NCBI GenBank assembly: GCA_947498705.1
Contig: CANMLW010000005.1
Location: 186,001-250,000, forward strand
DNA length: 64,000 nt
DNA from: an uncultured Aquimarina sp.
GTDB taxonomy: Bacteria > Bacteroidota > Bacteroidia > Flavobacteriales > Flavobacteriaceae
Direction: 5' to 3'
This document shows, one piece after another, positions 18,931 to 28,492 of this stretch. A model generated the notes under the pieces. That model was not told where the DNA came from. It saw only the letters and a program-made list of their open reading frames with translations, and did no database searches. Both the position numbers and the translations under genes were made by a program. Numbering within the stretch: the stretch's first letter is position 1; each line of letters begins with the position of its first letter.

Positions 18931-20376
18931 TTAATTATTATCAGAATATCCCACAGCATCACCCAAAAGAGTTGCACTGGTACATTCATTAATATGGACC
19001 ATGACAAAATCACCTATTTTATAATCTCCTTTAGGAAAAACAGCCACCGTATTTTGAGTGGTTCTACCACTCCAGTGTTGATCTGATTTTTTGGACTCCT
19101 TTTCAATCAATATTTCTACTGTTTGTCCAACAAAAGCTTGATGTCTATATTCACTATGGTTGCGTTGCGCTATTATAATTTCGTTAAGTCTCCTTTTTTT
19201 AGTTTCTTCAGGAACATCATCTTCAAGTTTTCGTTCTGCAAGTGTTCCTGGTCTTTCAGAATAAGCAAACATAAAACCGTATTCATATTTTACATATTCC
19301 ATTAATGAAAGAGTGTCTTTGTGATCTTCTTCGGTCTCTGTTGGGAAACCTGTGATAATATCTTGAGAAATAGCACACTCGGGAATAATTCTTTTGATAT
19401 TGTCGATCAAATCGAAATACTCCTGACGGGTGTGTAAGCGGTTCATAGCCTTTAGAATACGATCACTACCACTTTGTATTGGTAAGTGGATGTATTTGCA
19501 AATATTTTTGTGTCTGGCCATTACATTAATAACATCCAATGTCATATCTTGTGGATTTGACGTGGTGAAACGCAATCGTATTTTTGGGTGTTTTTCTGCA
19601 ACCATATCAAGCAATTTTGAAAAATTGACAGCAGTTGCTTTTTGAAAATCACTAGCTTTTTCAAAATCTTTTTTTAACCCACCTCCATACCAAAGGTAGC
19701 TATCTACATTCTGCCCTAATAAGGTTATTTCTTTAAAGTTTTTGTTGGCCAGGTCTTCAATTTCTTCAAGGATACTCTGTGGGTCACGACTGCGTTCTCT
19801 ACCTCTGGTAAATGGTACCACACAAAAAGTACACATATTATCACATCCTCTTGTAATCGAAACAAAAGCCGATACTCCATTGCTTTGTAGGCGTACAGGA
19901 GAGATGTCTCCATAAGTTTCTTCTTTAGAAAGAATAACATTAACAGCATTACGACCTGCGTCTACTTCTTCAATCAGGTTTGGTAAATCTTTATAGGCAT
20001 CTGGACCAACCACGAGATCTACTATTTTTTCTTCTTCAAGAAACTTACTTTTTAATCGTTCTGCCATACATCCCAAAACACCTACTTTCATTTTTGGGTT
20101 GATTCTTTTTACAGCATTGTATTTCTCTAACCTTTTTCTAACGGTTTGCTCTGCTTTTTCTCGAATAGAGCATGTATTTACCAGTACCAAATCTGCATCT
20201 TCAAGATTTTGAGTAGTGTTAAACCCTTCTTTAGAAAGAATAGAGGCGACAATTTCACTATCGCTAAAATTCATCTGACAGCCATAGCTTTCTATAAATA
20301 GTTTACGCTCGTTTTCTTTATTCTGTTCGAGTGCAAGCGGCTGCCCCTGTATGCTTTCGTCAATAATCTTCTCCAT
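18931..20376 (-). CDS. miaB: tRNA-2-methylthio-N6-dimethylallyladenosine synthase MiaB
   Basis: 481 residues in the MiaB order: N-terminal UPF0004 domain with three cluster Cys (SYGCQMN, VNTCSIR, VLGCMAE), a radical SAM domain with CDNMCTFC at ~180, and a C-terminal TRAM domain. It adds the methylthio group to i6A37 in tRNAs reading U-starting codons. The start at 20376 leaves a ~17-residue N-terminal extension before the first motif, which is common in Bacteroidota. Confidence 0.96.
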   Translation of the reverse strand: MEKIIDESIQGQPLALEQNKENERKLFIESYGCQMNFSDSEIVASILSKEGFNTTQNLEDADLVLVNTCSIREKAEQTVRKRLEKYNAVKRINPKMKVGVLGCMAERLKSKFLEEEKIVDLVVGPDAYKDLPNLIEEVDAGRNAVNVILSKEETYGDISPVRLQSNGVSAFVSITRGCDNMCTFCVVPFTRGRERSRDPQSILEEIEDLANKNFKEITLLGQNVDSYLWYGGGLKKDFEKASDFQKATAVNFSKLLDMVAEKHPKIRLRFTTSNPQDMTLDVINVMARHKNICKYIHLPIQSGSDRILKAMNRLHTRQEYFDLIDNIKRIIPECAISQDIITGFPTETEEDHKDTLSLMEYVKYEYGFMFAYSERPGTLAERKLEDDVPEETKKRRLNEIIIAQRNHSEYRHQAFVGQTVEILIEKESKKSDQHWSGRTTQNTVAVFPKGDYKIGDFVMVHINECTSATLLGDAVGYSDNN

Positions 20377-20566
20377 ATAAATATTTCCTTGTCAATTGAA
20401 GTCAAATAGTGTGCAAAGATACTTTTTAAAACGATTTATGACAAAGTGGCAGAAGATTATTTTAAAAAAATCCATAATGAATAGTTAGGCTAATACTTTT
20501 AGCTATCTAAATAGAAGTGAAAATAAGTTTGAATAGAATTCATTTCTCAATAATACGCAAGAATTT

Positions 20567-20704
20567 TTAATAGTTCAGGTAACGAAATTCTGCTGTATCT
20601 TCAAGCATGAAATAATAAATCAAGAAGATCAATGAAACAAACCAAATAACAATCAAGATGTTGGCTGTTTTTTTATTGAAATATTTTAATAAAAATTGAT
20701 ACAT
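20567..20704 (-). CDS. DltX-like one-helix micro-protein (45 aa)
   Basis: A 45-residue ORF starting 2 bp after the MBOAT gene on the same strand. A short basic N-terminus (MYQFLLKYFNKK) is followed by one membrane helix (residues ~14-34) and a short outside tail ending Glu-Phe-Arg-Tyr-Leu-Asn-Tyr at the stop. This end fits F-x-Y-x-x-[F/Y], the C-terminal motif of DltX, whose Tyr carries the acyl group between DltB and DltD in Gram-positive teichoic-acid D-alanylation (established for that system). The same role here is an inference from size, topology, motif and operon position. Confidence 0.75.
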   Translation of the reverse strand: MYQFLLKYFNKKTANILIVIWFVSLIFLIYYFMLEDTAEFRYLNY

Positions 20705-20706
20705 AA

Positions 20707-21834
20707 TTAAGATCCTAACCCTATTAAAAGGGACAATGAATTAATGGCTTGGTAGATATTGTCCTCTTTGATCCAAACAAAACTAAAAATAACAAAATGA
20801 ATACATACGAAAGTTGAAAAAATTCTTGATATCAGATTCATTCGTTTGGGCATTTTTATAGGGGAAAATCTAAGTATACTATCCCATAAAATTATTCCTA
20901 CACCATGAAATACTGCCCATAATATATAGCGTAAAGAAAATTCGTGCCATAACCCTAGTACCAACATGGATATTATAACGGCAATCCAAGGCATACGTGA
21001 ATAAGAAGAAATAGGCATAAAAATATAATCTTTACACCATTCGGATAATGAGATATGCCACCTATTCCAGAAATCAGAAAGATTTTTTGCTAAGAAGGGG
21101 TAATTAAAATTTTCCTTGACTCTAATACCAAGTAAAAGAGAAAAGCCTATAGCAATATCAGAGTATCCTGCAAATTGCATGTAGGTGTTACCGACATAAC
21201 TAATATATTCTAAGTAGGTATTAAGCCAGGAATTGGTCAAAGAATCGGTATAAGAAATGATCTTAAATGAGAAAAAATAATTCCCTAAAACTATAATTTT
21301 AAAGAGTCCATATACTATTCTCTCAAGACCTTTAGAAAATAATTCTTCATCCCATCTTCTTCGGTAGACTTCTCTATTCCAGTCTGATAATCGAATGATG
21401 GGCCCTATTACTAATACCGGAAAAAACAGCATATACCCCATAAATCTTTGGTATTCTATTTCTTGTAAATTCCCTTTGTAAATCTCGATGGTATAGTGAA
21501 TAAGTCTAAATAAGTAAAATGACATTCCTAAGGGAATCGCCTTTTGTAATATACTACTTTGGTTAAAAGAATATTGCCATTTGAAAATAACAAATAATGT
21601 TACCAAAAGTATTAATGTGATGGTAATAGAGTATTTAAAGGAGTTGGTTTTTTTTAATAGAAAATAAGTTATTGAAGAACTGAAAACCAAAATAAATAAT
21701 GATTGACAATCTTGATAAGCTAAAAAAAGTATTGTAAAAGTAGAAATGGAAGTCAGCTGAAATTTTTCAGGTAATTTCCAAGAAAAAAATACACAAGGAA
21801 CCAGAAAAGCAAATAGTATCGCAAGCTCTTTCAT
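20707..21834 (-). CDS. MBOAT-family O-acyltransferase (DltB/AlgI-like)
   Basis: A 375-residue polytopic membrane protein with about ten helices. The MBOAT core is intact: FWNRWHISLSEWCKDYIFMP at ~250-270 and the catalytic His in WAVFHGVG at ~310, preceded by LGLWHEFS. DltB/AlgI members move an acyl group across the membrane from a carrier protein to an extracytoplasmic acceptor. It is shorter than AlgI (~470) and close to DltB (~400). Its neighbours (carrier, SGNH protein, micro-protein) make a Dlt-type pathway the best reading. Confidence 0.92.
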   Translation of the reverse strand: MKELAILFAFLVPCVFFSWKLPEKFQLTSISTFTILFLAYQDCQSLFILVFSSSITYFLLKKTNSFKYSITITLILLVTLFVIFKWQYSFNQSSILQKAIPLGMSFYLFRLIHYTIEIYKGNLQEIEYQRFMGYMLFFPVLVIGPIIRLSDWNREVYRRRWDEELFSKGLERIVYGLFKIIVLGNYFFSFKIISYTDSLTNSWLNTYLEYISYVGNTYMQFAGYSDIAIGFSLLLGIRVKENFNYPFLAKNLSDFWNRWHISLSEWCKDYIFMPISSYSRMPWIAVIISMLVLGLWHEFSLRYILWAVFHGVGIILWDSILRFSPIKMPKRMNLISRIFSTFVCIHFVIFSFVWIKEDNIYQAINSLSLLIGLGS

Positions 21835-21838
21835 TTAT

Positions 21839-22735
21839 TTAATTTTGATTATTGGTTATGTGAGCTCCTAATTCGTTTATAAACCAATTAGTAAATATTT
21901 TTTTTCCATGATTATTCATGTGTTGTGCATCGTAAAAATGATTATATGTAAAAGAGTAATCAAAATTAAAATAATCGAAATGTGTTAAGTTTTTACACCA
22001 GTTCCAATATCCAGAATATTTAATAGAAGATTTAGTTGCTAAGATTCTTTTTTCTATTTGATATGGCCTAGGAATATTTAAGATGATTAATTTAGAATTA
22101 AGTGAATTTAAAATATTCGAAATGTTCTGAATTGTCTTTTTCTTAGGTTGTTTTGATTGTAAATGAGCTAGCCTTTTAGAAACAAGTGCTTCGAACTGAT
22201 CTTGACTTGGCGTAAAAATACCTTTTCTATCACGTTTTTTTTTGTTTCCCAATAAAGCCGAAAAGATTTCTGTTAACCCAACATGGCTTTTTAAATGGTA
22301 CCTTTGGTAAAGTTTATCATTTACTTTGAGCTCATTGAAAAAAGAACTCTCCTGAACGATTAAAACATCAGGTTTGAAAGCCAAAATATCTTCCAGAATA
22401 CCTTGATCGGTTAAATGATCAATCCCTTTAATTGCACCTAAAAACTTAATGGTTGAGGTGTTGATTTTGTGTTTTTTTTTGAGCAATGAATCGATCTCAT
22501 GTGCTTCGGGTATGGCGTCTCTAGATAAAGATGAGCCTATGATTAGTATTCTTAGATTTTTGTTTAAAGAATGGTTTTTGAGAGCGATTTCTTCTTTTAA
22601 ATTATTATGAAAAAACATTTTTTCTCGAGTAGAGAAACGTTCTCCAATATCCTTAGAAAAAAAAGAAATGAACCCTATAAAAACTGCCGAAAGGAGTAAT
22701 ACCCATAACCATATTTTTAATGGCAATGTTGTCAT
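21839..22735 (-). CDS. SGNH-hydrolase-like, DltD-type membrane-anchored protein
   Basis: A 298-residue protein with one N-terminal membrane helix (~8-26) and an outside domain. SGNH blocks are visible: GSSLSRD (~65-71, Ser nucleophile) and DAQHMNNHGKK (~269-279, Asp-x-x-His). This is the plan of DltD and of AlgX/PatB-like O-acetyltransferase partners, which finish acyl transfer onto an external polymer. It overlaps the upstream adenylation gene by 4 bp and precedes the MBOAT gene by 4 bp, which shows tight coupling. Confidence 0.8.
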   Translation of the reverse strand: MTTLPLKIWLWVLLLSAVFIGFISFFSKDIGERFSTREKMFFHNNLKEEIALKNHSLNKNLRILIIGSSLSRDAIPEAHEIDSLLKKKHKINTSTIKFLGAIKGIDHLTDQGILEDILAFKPDVLIVQESSFFNELKVNDKLYQRYHLKSHVGLTEIFSALLGNKKKRDRKGIFTPSQDQFEALVSKRLAHLQSKQPKKKTIQNISNILNSLNSKLIILNIPRPYQIEKRILATKSSIKYSGYWNWCKNLTHFDYFNFDYSFTYNHFYDAQHMNNHGKKIFTNWFINELGAHITNNQN

Positions 22736-24561
22736 CTGGATATCTTATTGTTAACTATTTCTATGGACTTTGAAATAGAATCAATTCCCATAATTTCTTT
22801 AACAGAAATTTCTAAACCAAACTTTTTTTCAATTTGAACTATGAAATCTAAATGAGCAATAGAACTCCAGCCATCAATATCATTTGGACCTAGGTTGATT
22901 TCATAATCTTTGAAGTTGTAATTAAAAGATTCTGAAGCAACCGAAATGATTTTTTCTTTAATATCTCCAGAAGAATGTTTTTCGTTTGATTGTTCTTTTA
23001 CTTTTTTGATTTTTTCAATTACCAGTTCTTTGCTAACTTTTCCTGAAGCAGTGGTAGGAAGTTTGTCGAGAAGATGTATTTCTGATGGTATCTGATTGCA
23101 TAGAAGATTCTCGTTACAAAAAGCTTTAATATCTCCTATTTCTACGTTATCATTTGCACATATAGCAGCAATAATTTTTTCTCCACCAACCTCATTTATT
23201 TCTCCATACACAAATGATTCATGAATCAAAGGACTTTGATTCAAAGTTTCTATAATTTGTTCAGGGTAAATATTAACACCACCAACAATAATTACATTCT
23301 TTTTTCTCCCCTTGATATAATAAAACCCTTCGCTATCCCTTTCTACCAAATCCCCTGTAAAAAACCATCCATTTTGATCTGGATTACTTTTGGGATGCAG
23401 GTATGATTTCATAATGTGTTCTCCTCTAAGAGCTAATTCACCAACTTCATTGTTAAGAATGGTATTGCCATCGGCATCTATTATTTTTGCTTCGCAGTCA
23501 ATAGGTTTTCCGATAGATCCTGGTTTCCAGGTTTCTTCGTCAGGGCCGCAGAAAAGACCACCAGCTACCGTTTCTGTTAGACCATAAACATTAATTAGTT
23601 TCACATCAAATTTGGTCATAAATCTGTTCCAGAAATTTGATTCTAAATTTCCTGCAGAAGAAATTAAATACTTAAACTCTTTTGTGTTAAAATGTTCTTT
23701 TGGGTTTGTAGAAAAACGATCGAACATATAGAGCATAGTTGGCACAACAAAGAAATGCGAAATCTTGTATTTATATATGGTATCTAATAAATCTGGAATT
23801 TTAGAAATTTGATATCGAAAAGGCCTAACGAGTTGTATCGAATTAAACAAAGATAAAATAGGGCCTTGTATAAGTCCATCGACATGAAAGCAAGGAAGAA
23901 TATTTAATAAAACAGAGTCCTTTTTTAATTGATACTGGTTGGAAAGCGTAGCTAGATGAGAAATAATGTTATTATGTGTTAACAAAACACCTTTTGGATC
24001 ACTTGTTGTTCCTGATGTATAGATTAAAAAACATACCGTGTCGGGAGATATATCTGCATAATTATTGTCTTCGACACAGTTTTCGATAGCGCTATCTAAT
24101 GTATTCTCTTGTGTGTTATTTTTTTTTAATAATCTGTTTATGAGTGAGTTTTCTGAGGCTTTTGAAGCTTCGAATACAATATGTTTTTTAGAAGAGTCTA
24201 AACTCCAGTATTCTTCATTTTTTTTATCTATTATCCAACCATCAATTCTGGCGTTGGATAAAATCCCTTTTACTTTATTTTTTTTTGTGTTAGGGTCTAC
24301 GGGAATAACGGTAATACCATTTAGGATCATTGCAAAACACATACAAAACATGTCAAAATCATGACTTAAAGAAAGAAGTATGTTGTCTCCACGTTCTAAT
24401 CCTTTAGATTTTAGAAGAGTGTTTATCTTATTTACTTTTATCGTTAAGTTGGTAAAGAGATATTTTTTGTCTTCAGTAGTTAAAAAAGTATTTCCTTTAA
24501 CTTCGTCTTGAGAGGCAATAGAAAAAGCTTCTTTAAAACTTTTTGGGTAGTGTTTTCCCAT
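22732..24561 (-). CDS. Acyl/aminoacyl-AMP ligase fused to an acyl carrier protein
   Basis: 609 residues. Residues ~1-520 are a complete adenylate-forming enzyme: IYTSGTTSDPKGV P-loop at ~180, YGLTET at ~325, GWFFTGDL and GRKKNVIIVGG, and an intact A10 lysine motif (LPTTASGKVSKE at ~500). Residues ~530-609 are an acyl carrier domain whose phosphopantetheine Ser is in GWSSIAHLDFI (~565). It therefore combines DltA-like activation and DltC-like carriage in one chain. The substrate (amino acid, fatty or aryl acid) cannot be deduced from the sequence by eye. Confidence 0.9.
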   Translation of the reverse strand: MGKHYPKSFKEAFSIASQDEVKGNTFLTTEDKKYLFTNLTIKVNKINTLLKSKGLERGDNILLSLSHDFDMFCMCFAMILNGITVIPVDPNTKKNKVKGILSNARIDGWIIDKKNEEYWSLDSSKKHIVFEASKASENSLINRLLKKNNTQENTLDSAIENCVEDNNYADISPDTVCFLIYTSGTTSDPKGVLLTHNNIISHLATLSNQYQLKKDSVLLNILPCFHVDGLIQGPILSLFNSIQLVRPFRYQISKIPDLLDTIYKYKISHFFVVPTMLYMFDRFSTNPKEHFNTKEFKYLISSAGNLESNFWNRFMTKFDVKLINVYGLTETVAGGLFCGPDEETWKPGSIGKPIDCEAKIIDADGNTILNNEVGELALRGEHIMKSYLHPKSNPDQNGWFFTGDLVERDSEGFYYIKGRKKNVIIVGGVNIYPEQIIETLNQSPLIHESFVYGEINEVGGEKIIAAICANDNVEIGDIKAFCNENLLCNQIPSEIHLLDKLPTTASGKVSKELVIEKIKKVKEQSNEKHSSGDIKEKIISVASESFNYNFKDYEINLGPNDIDGWSSIAHLDFIVQIEKKFGLEISVKEIMGIDSISKSIEIVNNKISR

Positions 24562-24570
24562 ATTTAATGA

Positions 24571-27375
24571 TTATTTAATTGAAATTACAATTTTAGGTAA
24601 ATTTTCATTTCCAAAAGTCGTATTAAGACTTTTTCTTATGTCTAATTCTAATTGCGAATTTTCAGAAACTATATCATTGACCTTTAGATTTACGGTAAAT
24701 TGTTCTATTCCGTTTTCAATAATCTCATGAATGGTAATGTGTTCAACTGCTTTGTTTTTTAGAATACAATTTTTAATGTTTTCACTATATATGATATTTC
24801 CATTTCCGTTTTTAACAAAGTTTTTTCTTCTTCCTTTTAAATAAAAATAATCATCATTGTCTTTGTAAGCTAAGTCATTTGTATAAACAAAACCTTTTTC
24901 GAATCTCACTCCCGAGTGATTTTCAGAATCTAAATATCCGCTAAAATTACGATTGCTAAAAACCCTCAAATTTCCAACCTCACCTGCAGCAACTAAATTA
25001 TCATTATCATCAACAATCTGAACTATTGAATCTATTACGATACCTAGAGATCCTTTTTTGTTTGATGCGATACCGATAGGCTCTGATAAACAAATACCAG
25101 AGGTTTCTGTAAGGCCATAATAATTTAGAATTCTTATGTCAAAAAGTTTTTCAAAATTTTCAATGTATTGATATTCGAGAAATGCTCCCGTACAAATAAC
25201 TTGTTTTAAAGACTCCAGTTGTGGAATAATTTTTTTTCCAAGACCCAAAAACTGATGTATTAATGAAGGAGTAGCTGTAATGATAGAAACTTTATTTCTT
25301 TCTATTTCTTTTATAATTCCAAAAATATTAAAGTTATCATCGATTTTGGGGATTATTATCGAAACTCCGCTGAAAAGTGGGGCAAGGCAAATATTTCGTA
25401 GTCCACTCATTGTGTCAATGCCAGAAGTAATTAATATTCTATCCTTACTACTCCATTTAAAAGTTTGACTGATACATTTTGCGCTACTTATCAGAGCTTG
25501 ATGATTTAGTTTGACACCTTTGGGCTTTCCTGTGGTTCCAGAAGTAAAGAGGATGGTTGATACATCCTGTGATTTGTGTGATATTTCATGAGAAATAATA
25601 TTCGATAAGCCAAGATCATAGATCCAATTCGAAAATAGTTGATTCCTTGTCAACGCTTTGTTAGATTCGTTTTGTGGGTCGAAAATAACTACTTTTTGTT
25701 CGAAGTTTTCAGAGAACTTTTTTTCTGTATCTTGATCAGTAAAAATGATTTTAGGAGAATGATCATTTATAATGTTCTGTATAGCATGGGTGGGCATATC
25801 ATTATGTAAAATAATAGTAGGAATACCTAACGAGGTGGTTGCCCAATACAATATAATGGCTTCAAAATGTATTTTTGAACAAATGACTATATTTTCTGTA
25901 GTACTAATCGAGTCATTAATTAGTTTTTTATGCAATGCATCTATTAAGAAATTGATTTCATCTATCTGTAAGCTCTTTTGATCTGTACTATCATATATAA
26001 TAGGAGTTTTGACGTATTTTTTTTCTGCAAATTTGAGTAAATCTTTAGTTGCTTTAATTTCTAATGGTAAATTAAAGGGATTGTTAGAATGATACTGCTG
26101 TAGTCTTACTGCGTTTGTATGTAAGGGTAGTACATGGATAATTTCAAGAGCTGCTAATTCTTTAATTTCAAGAATAAGTTGATTTATGTTAACTTGGAGT
26201 GTTTCCGAGATTTCTTTTAAAGAATTTCCTTTATTTCCTAAAAAAATAGCACAGGCTTGATTGGTAGTGAGATGGTGTGTTACCAATGGCAGTAATTTAT
26301 TAAGATAAACTTGATGTCTGTCTAATAAATGACCAACCATTCCATTACTTTCGTCTTTGTTGATAGTAGCGGTTTGTGTACTTAAATCAAAACTGAATAA
26401 AGGGTTGGTTAAAATTCGTAAATGCTCTGTGTCAAAATCAAGAAAATCAAAAGGTGTAAGTATGAAATGTTCATATTTTTTTGGAATAAGAGCAATCAAA
26501 GCATTGTAATCGGTGCTTTCGGGATTGTTAGAAATTTGTATTTCTTTAGTAAGTTCAAAAAGTTCAGGTTCAGATAAAATATAGGAATGATGGTCTCGCT
26601 CATTAAAAAAACGTTCGAAATATGCATGATAGTCTTTTCCGAAGAGTTGCTTTTCTCCTCTTTCAAAAAAAGGAATTGGTTCTGAGTTTTTTAAATGTAC
26701 ATGAGGAAAAATAATAAAGCCATCATGCTTGGTTATTCTATTTAATTCAGAGACAATACGAGTTTGGTCATATCTATGTAACGTGTCTAAGCCATAAACA
26801 AGAGAAACAGAATCATTTTTTAGAGGTATTTTTCTATTTAGATCAGAAAAAATAATCTCTACGTTATCAGGTCTGGTCGAACCAGATAGCCAATAATCAA
26901 AGCCGGCATGCCCAAGAACATCCTTGTCTCCTTCCCAAACAGAAATAATTTTTTGGTCAGGAAATAAGGCAGAAAGGAAATAAGTGCTAAACCCGGTTCT
27001 ACACCATGTATCTAAAATTACATCGCCAGGTTTTAAGGCCTTTTTTAATTCATGAATAAACGGATAAAATGCTCTAGAGGATTCATTAAAAGGTTGAAAT
27101 GCAGAATAAATATCTAAGGAAGACTTTTGAAGTTTTAAATCTAAAAAATCCTGATATTTCACTCTTTTTTTTTCTAAGCTACTTTTGCATTCATTTATAT
27201 AACTTTCTGTATTTTTAAAAGTGTTTATTTCTATTTTATTAAAATAAATAATGCCATTTAAAGATGGGACTATTGTATGGCATGTTTTGCATTCTAATGC
27301 ATATGAGGTTTCGTCAATATGACTTATTGAAAACTCGTTGGAACAATTAGTACAAGCATAATTATTCATAATCAA
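24571..27375 (-). CDS. Zinc-ribbon/methyltransferase-like/adenylation fusion protein
   Basis: 934 residues, first gene of the operon. Residues 8-32 form a CxxC-x17-CxxC zinc ribbon. Residues ~110-300 look like a class I methyltransferase, but motif I reads ILDTWCRTGFS in place of D-x-G-x-G-x-G. Residues ~370-435 resemble a winged helix. From ~440 there is an adenylation domain with LFTSGTTGKPKGV, YYGLTETSG and LKGRRKNFVKNG. The chain stops at about the point where the A10 lysine motif should begin, so the catalytic Lys is missing; it may bind an acid or acyl-AMP without full ligase activity. The next gene follows after 9 bp. Confidence 0.8.
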   Translation of the reverse strand: MIMNNYACTNCSNEFSISHIDETSYALECKTCHTIVPSLNGIIYFNKIEINTFKNTESYINECKSSLEKKRVKYQDFLDLKLQKSSLDIYSAFQPFNESSRAFYPFIHELKKALKPGDVILDTWCRTGFSTYFLSALFPDQKIISVWEGDKDVLGHAGFDYWLSGSTRPDNVEIIFSDLNRKIPLKNDSVSLVYGLDTLHRYDQTRIVSELNRITKHDGFIIFPHVHLKNSEPIPFFERGEKQLFGKDYHAYFERFFNERDHHSYILSEPELFELTKEIQISNNPESTDYNALIALIPKKYEHFILTPFDFLDFDTEHLRILTNPLFSFDLSTQTATINKDESNGMVGHLLDRHQVYLNKLLPLVTHHLTTNQACAIFLGNKGNSLKEISETLQVNINQLILEIKELAALEIIHVLPLHTNAVRLQQYHSNNPFNLPLEIKATKDLLKFAEKKYVKTPIIYDSTDQKSLQIDEINFLIDALHKKLINDSISTTENIVICSKIHFEAIILYWATTSLGIPTIILHNDMPTHAIQNIINDHSPKIIFTDQDTEKKFSENFEQKVVIFDPQNESNKALTRNQLFSNWIYDLGLSNIISHEISHKSQDVSTILFTSGTTGKPKGVKLNHQALISSAKCISQTFKWSSKDRILITSGIDTMSGLRNICLAPLFSGVSIIIPKIDDNFNIFGIIKEIERNKVSIITATPSLIHQFLGLGKKIIPQLESLKQVICTGAFLEYQYIENFEKLFDIRILNYYGLTETSGICLSEPIGIASNKKGSLGIVIDSIVQIVDDNDNLVAAGEVGNLRVFSNRNFSGYLDSENHSGVRFEKGFVYTNDLAYKDNDDYFYLKGRRKNFVKNGNGNIIYSENIKNCILKNKAVEHITIHEIIENGIEQFTVNLKVNDIVSENSQLELDIRKSLNTTFGNENLPKIVISIK

Positions 27376-27606
27376 TTTGTTAAAATAGCAGAGGGTTGAT
27401 GCTTTATGGTTTATTAGATAATCAAGCCACTAATATATAATTTTTCAGGTTTAAAACTAGAGAGGTCTCTTTAAATATAAGTTGATAAGTACTGGTGATT
27501 TGATTTTTTCCTTAACTCTATATTTTTTGAGCTTCAGAATAAACTTTATCGTGTTAAACCAAAAAAAATCTATATTTGAGGATATCCAATCAATAAAATC
27601 ATTTCT

Positions 27607-28389
27607 ATGACGTCAAATCAACTCTTCGAAAAACTGGAACATCTTTCTCCGCTTGATTTTGGAGATATTTTTAATAAAAGTATCGAGCTTTTTAAAAAAG
27701 TATGGTTACAAGGTTTTGTGCATTTATTAATTTCTTTTTTAGTGATACTTCCATTAATTGTAATCATGTATATCCCAATGTTTGCTATTGCAGGAATGGC
27801 GGGATTAGAAAATCAATTAGATGATTATCAGTTTCCTATTGAAGAGTTTTCTGTAGGACTTCTTATACTGTTTTTTGTTTTGATATTAGTGATTTCGATG
27901 GCAGCAGGCGCGATTCAAATGGCGATTACCGCGCATTTCTATAGAGTTTGTAAGCAGGTTGATTTAGAACAGTCAGAATCATCATCTTATTTTATGTTTC
28001 TTAAAGGAAAATACCTCGGTAAAGTATTTGCATTATCGATAGCTATATTTGGTATTTCGTTGTTAGCAATATTAGCATGTTATCTTCCTATCTTTTATGT
28101 GATGATTCCATTGCAATTGATTGGAGTAATATTTGCTTTCAACCCTGATTTAAGTGCTTCTGATATTATAAAAGCAAGTTTTAAGTTAGGAAATAAAAAA
28201 TGGCTTATTTTATTTGGGTTGATCATTGTAGGGTCTATGTTATCACAGTTTGTGGGTATGATCCTGTGTTTCGTTGGTATTTTCTTTACAGCTTCTTTTG
28301 TGTACTTACCTGTCTATTTTGTCTATAAGGAAACAGTAGGTTTTGAGGAAGATTTGTCAGAAACAACAGATACATTATTTGTCAAATAA
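27607..28389 (+). CDS. Polytopic membrane protein of unknown function
   Basis: A 260-residue protein with about six hydrophobic helices. An amphipathic N-terminus (LEHLSPLDFGDIFNKSIELFKKVW) precedes the first helix; this start is seen in Bacteroidota membrane proteins related to the DUF975/glycerophosphodiesterase membrane-domain group. No catalytic motif is visible. A TATATTTG box at 27571-27578 sits 28 bp before the ATG and probably drives it. It precedes topA but a separate topA promoter exists. Confidence 0.65.
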   Translation: MTSNQLFEKLEHLSPLDFGDIFNKSIELFKKVWLQGFVHLLISFLVILPLIVIMYIPMFAIAGMAGLENQLDDYQFPIEEFSVGLLILFFVLILVISMAAGAIQMAITAHFYRVCKQVDLEQSESSSYFMFLKGKYLGKVFALSIAIFGISLLAILACYLPIFYVMIPLQLIGVIFAFNPDLSASDIIKASFKLGNKKWLILFGLIIVGSMLSQFVGMILCFVGIFFTASFVYLPVYFVYKETVGFEEDLSETTDTLFVK

Positions 28390-28443
28390 ATTAGAAAGAA
28401 TAATTATTGACAGTTTTTTTAACTAATTTTTTGATAAAGAATC

Positions 28444-28471
28444 TTGATATCAAAAAATTGATATACTTTTG
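28444..28471 (+). promoter_or_regulatory. Flavobacterial-type promoter of topA
   Basis: TTG (28444-28446), 17 bp, then TACTTTTG (28464-28471) matches TTG-N17/23-TAnnTTTG. It lies 21 bp before the topA ATG. Confidence 0.6.
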
Positions 28472-28492
28472 TTTTCTGAAATTATAAGGATT

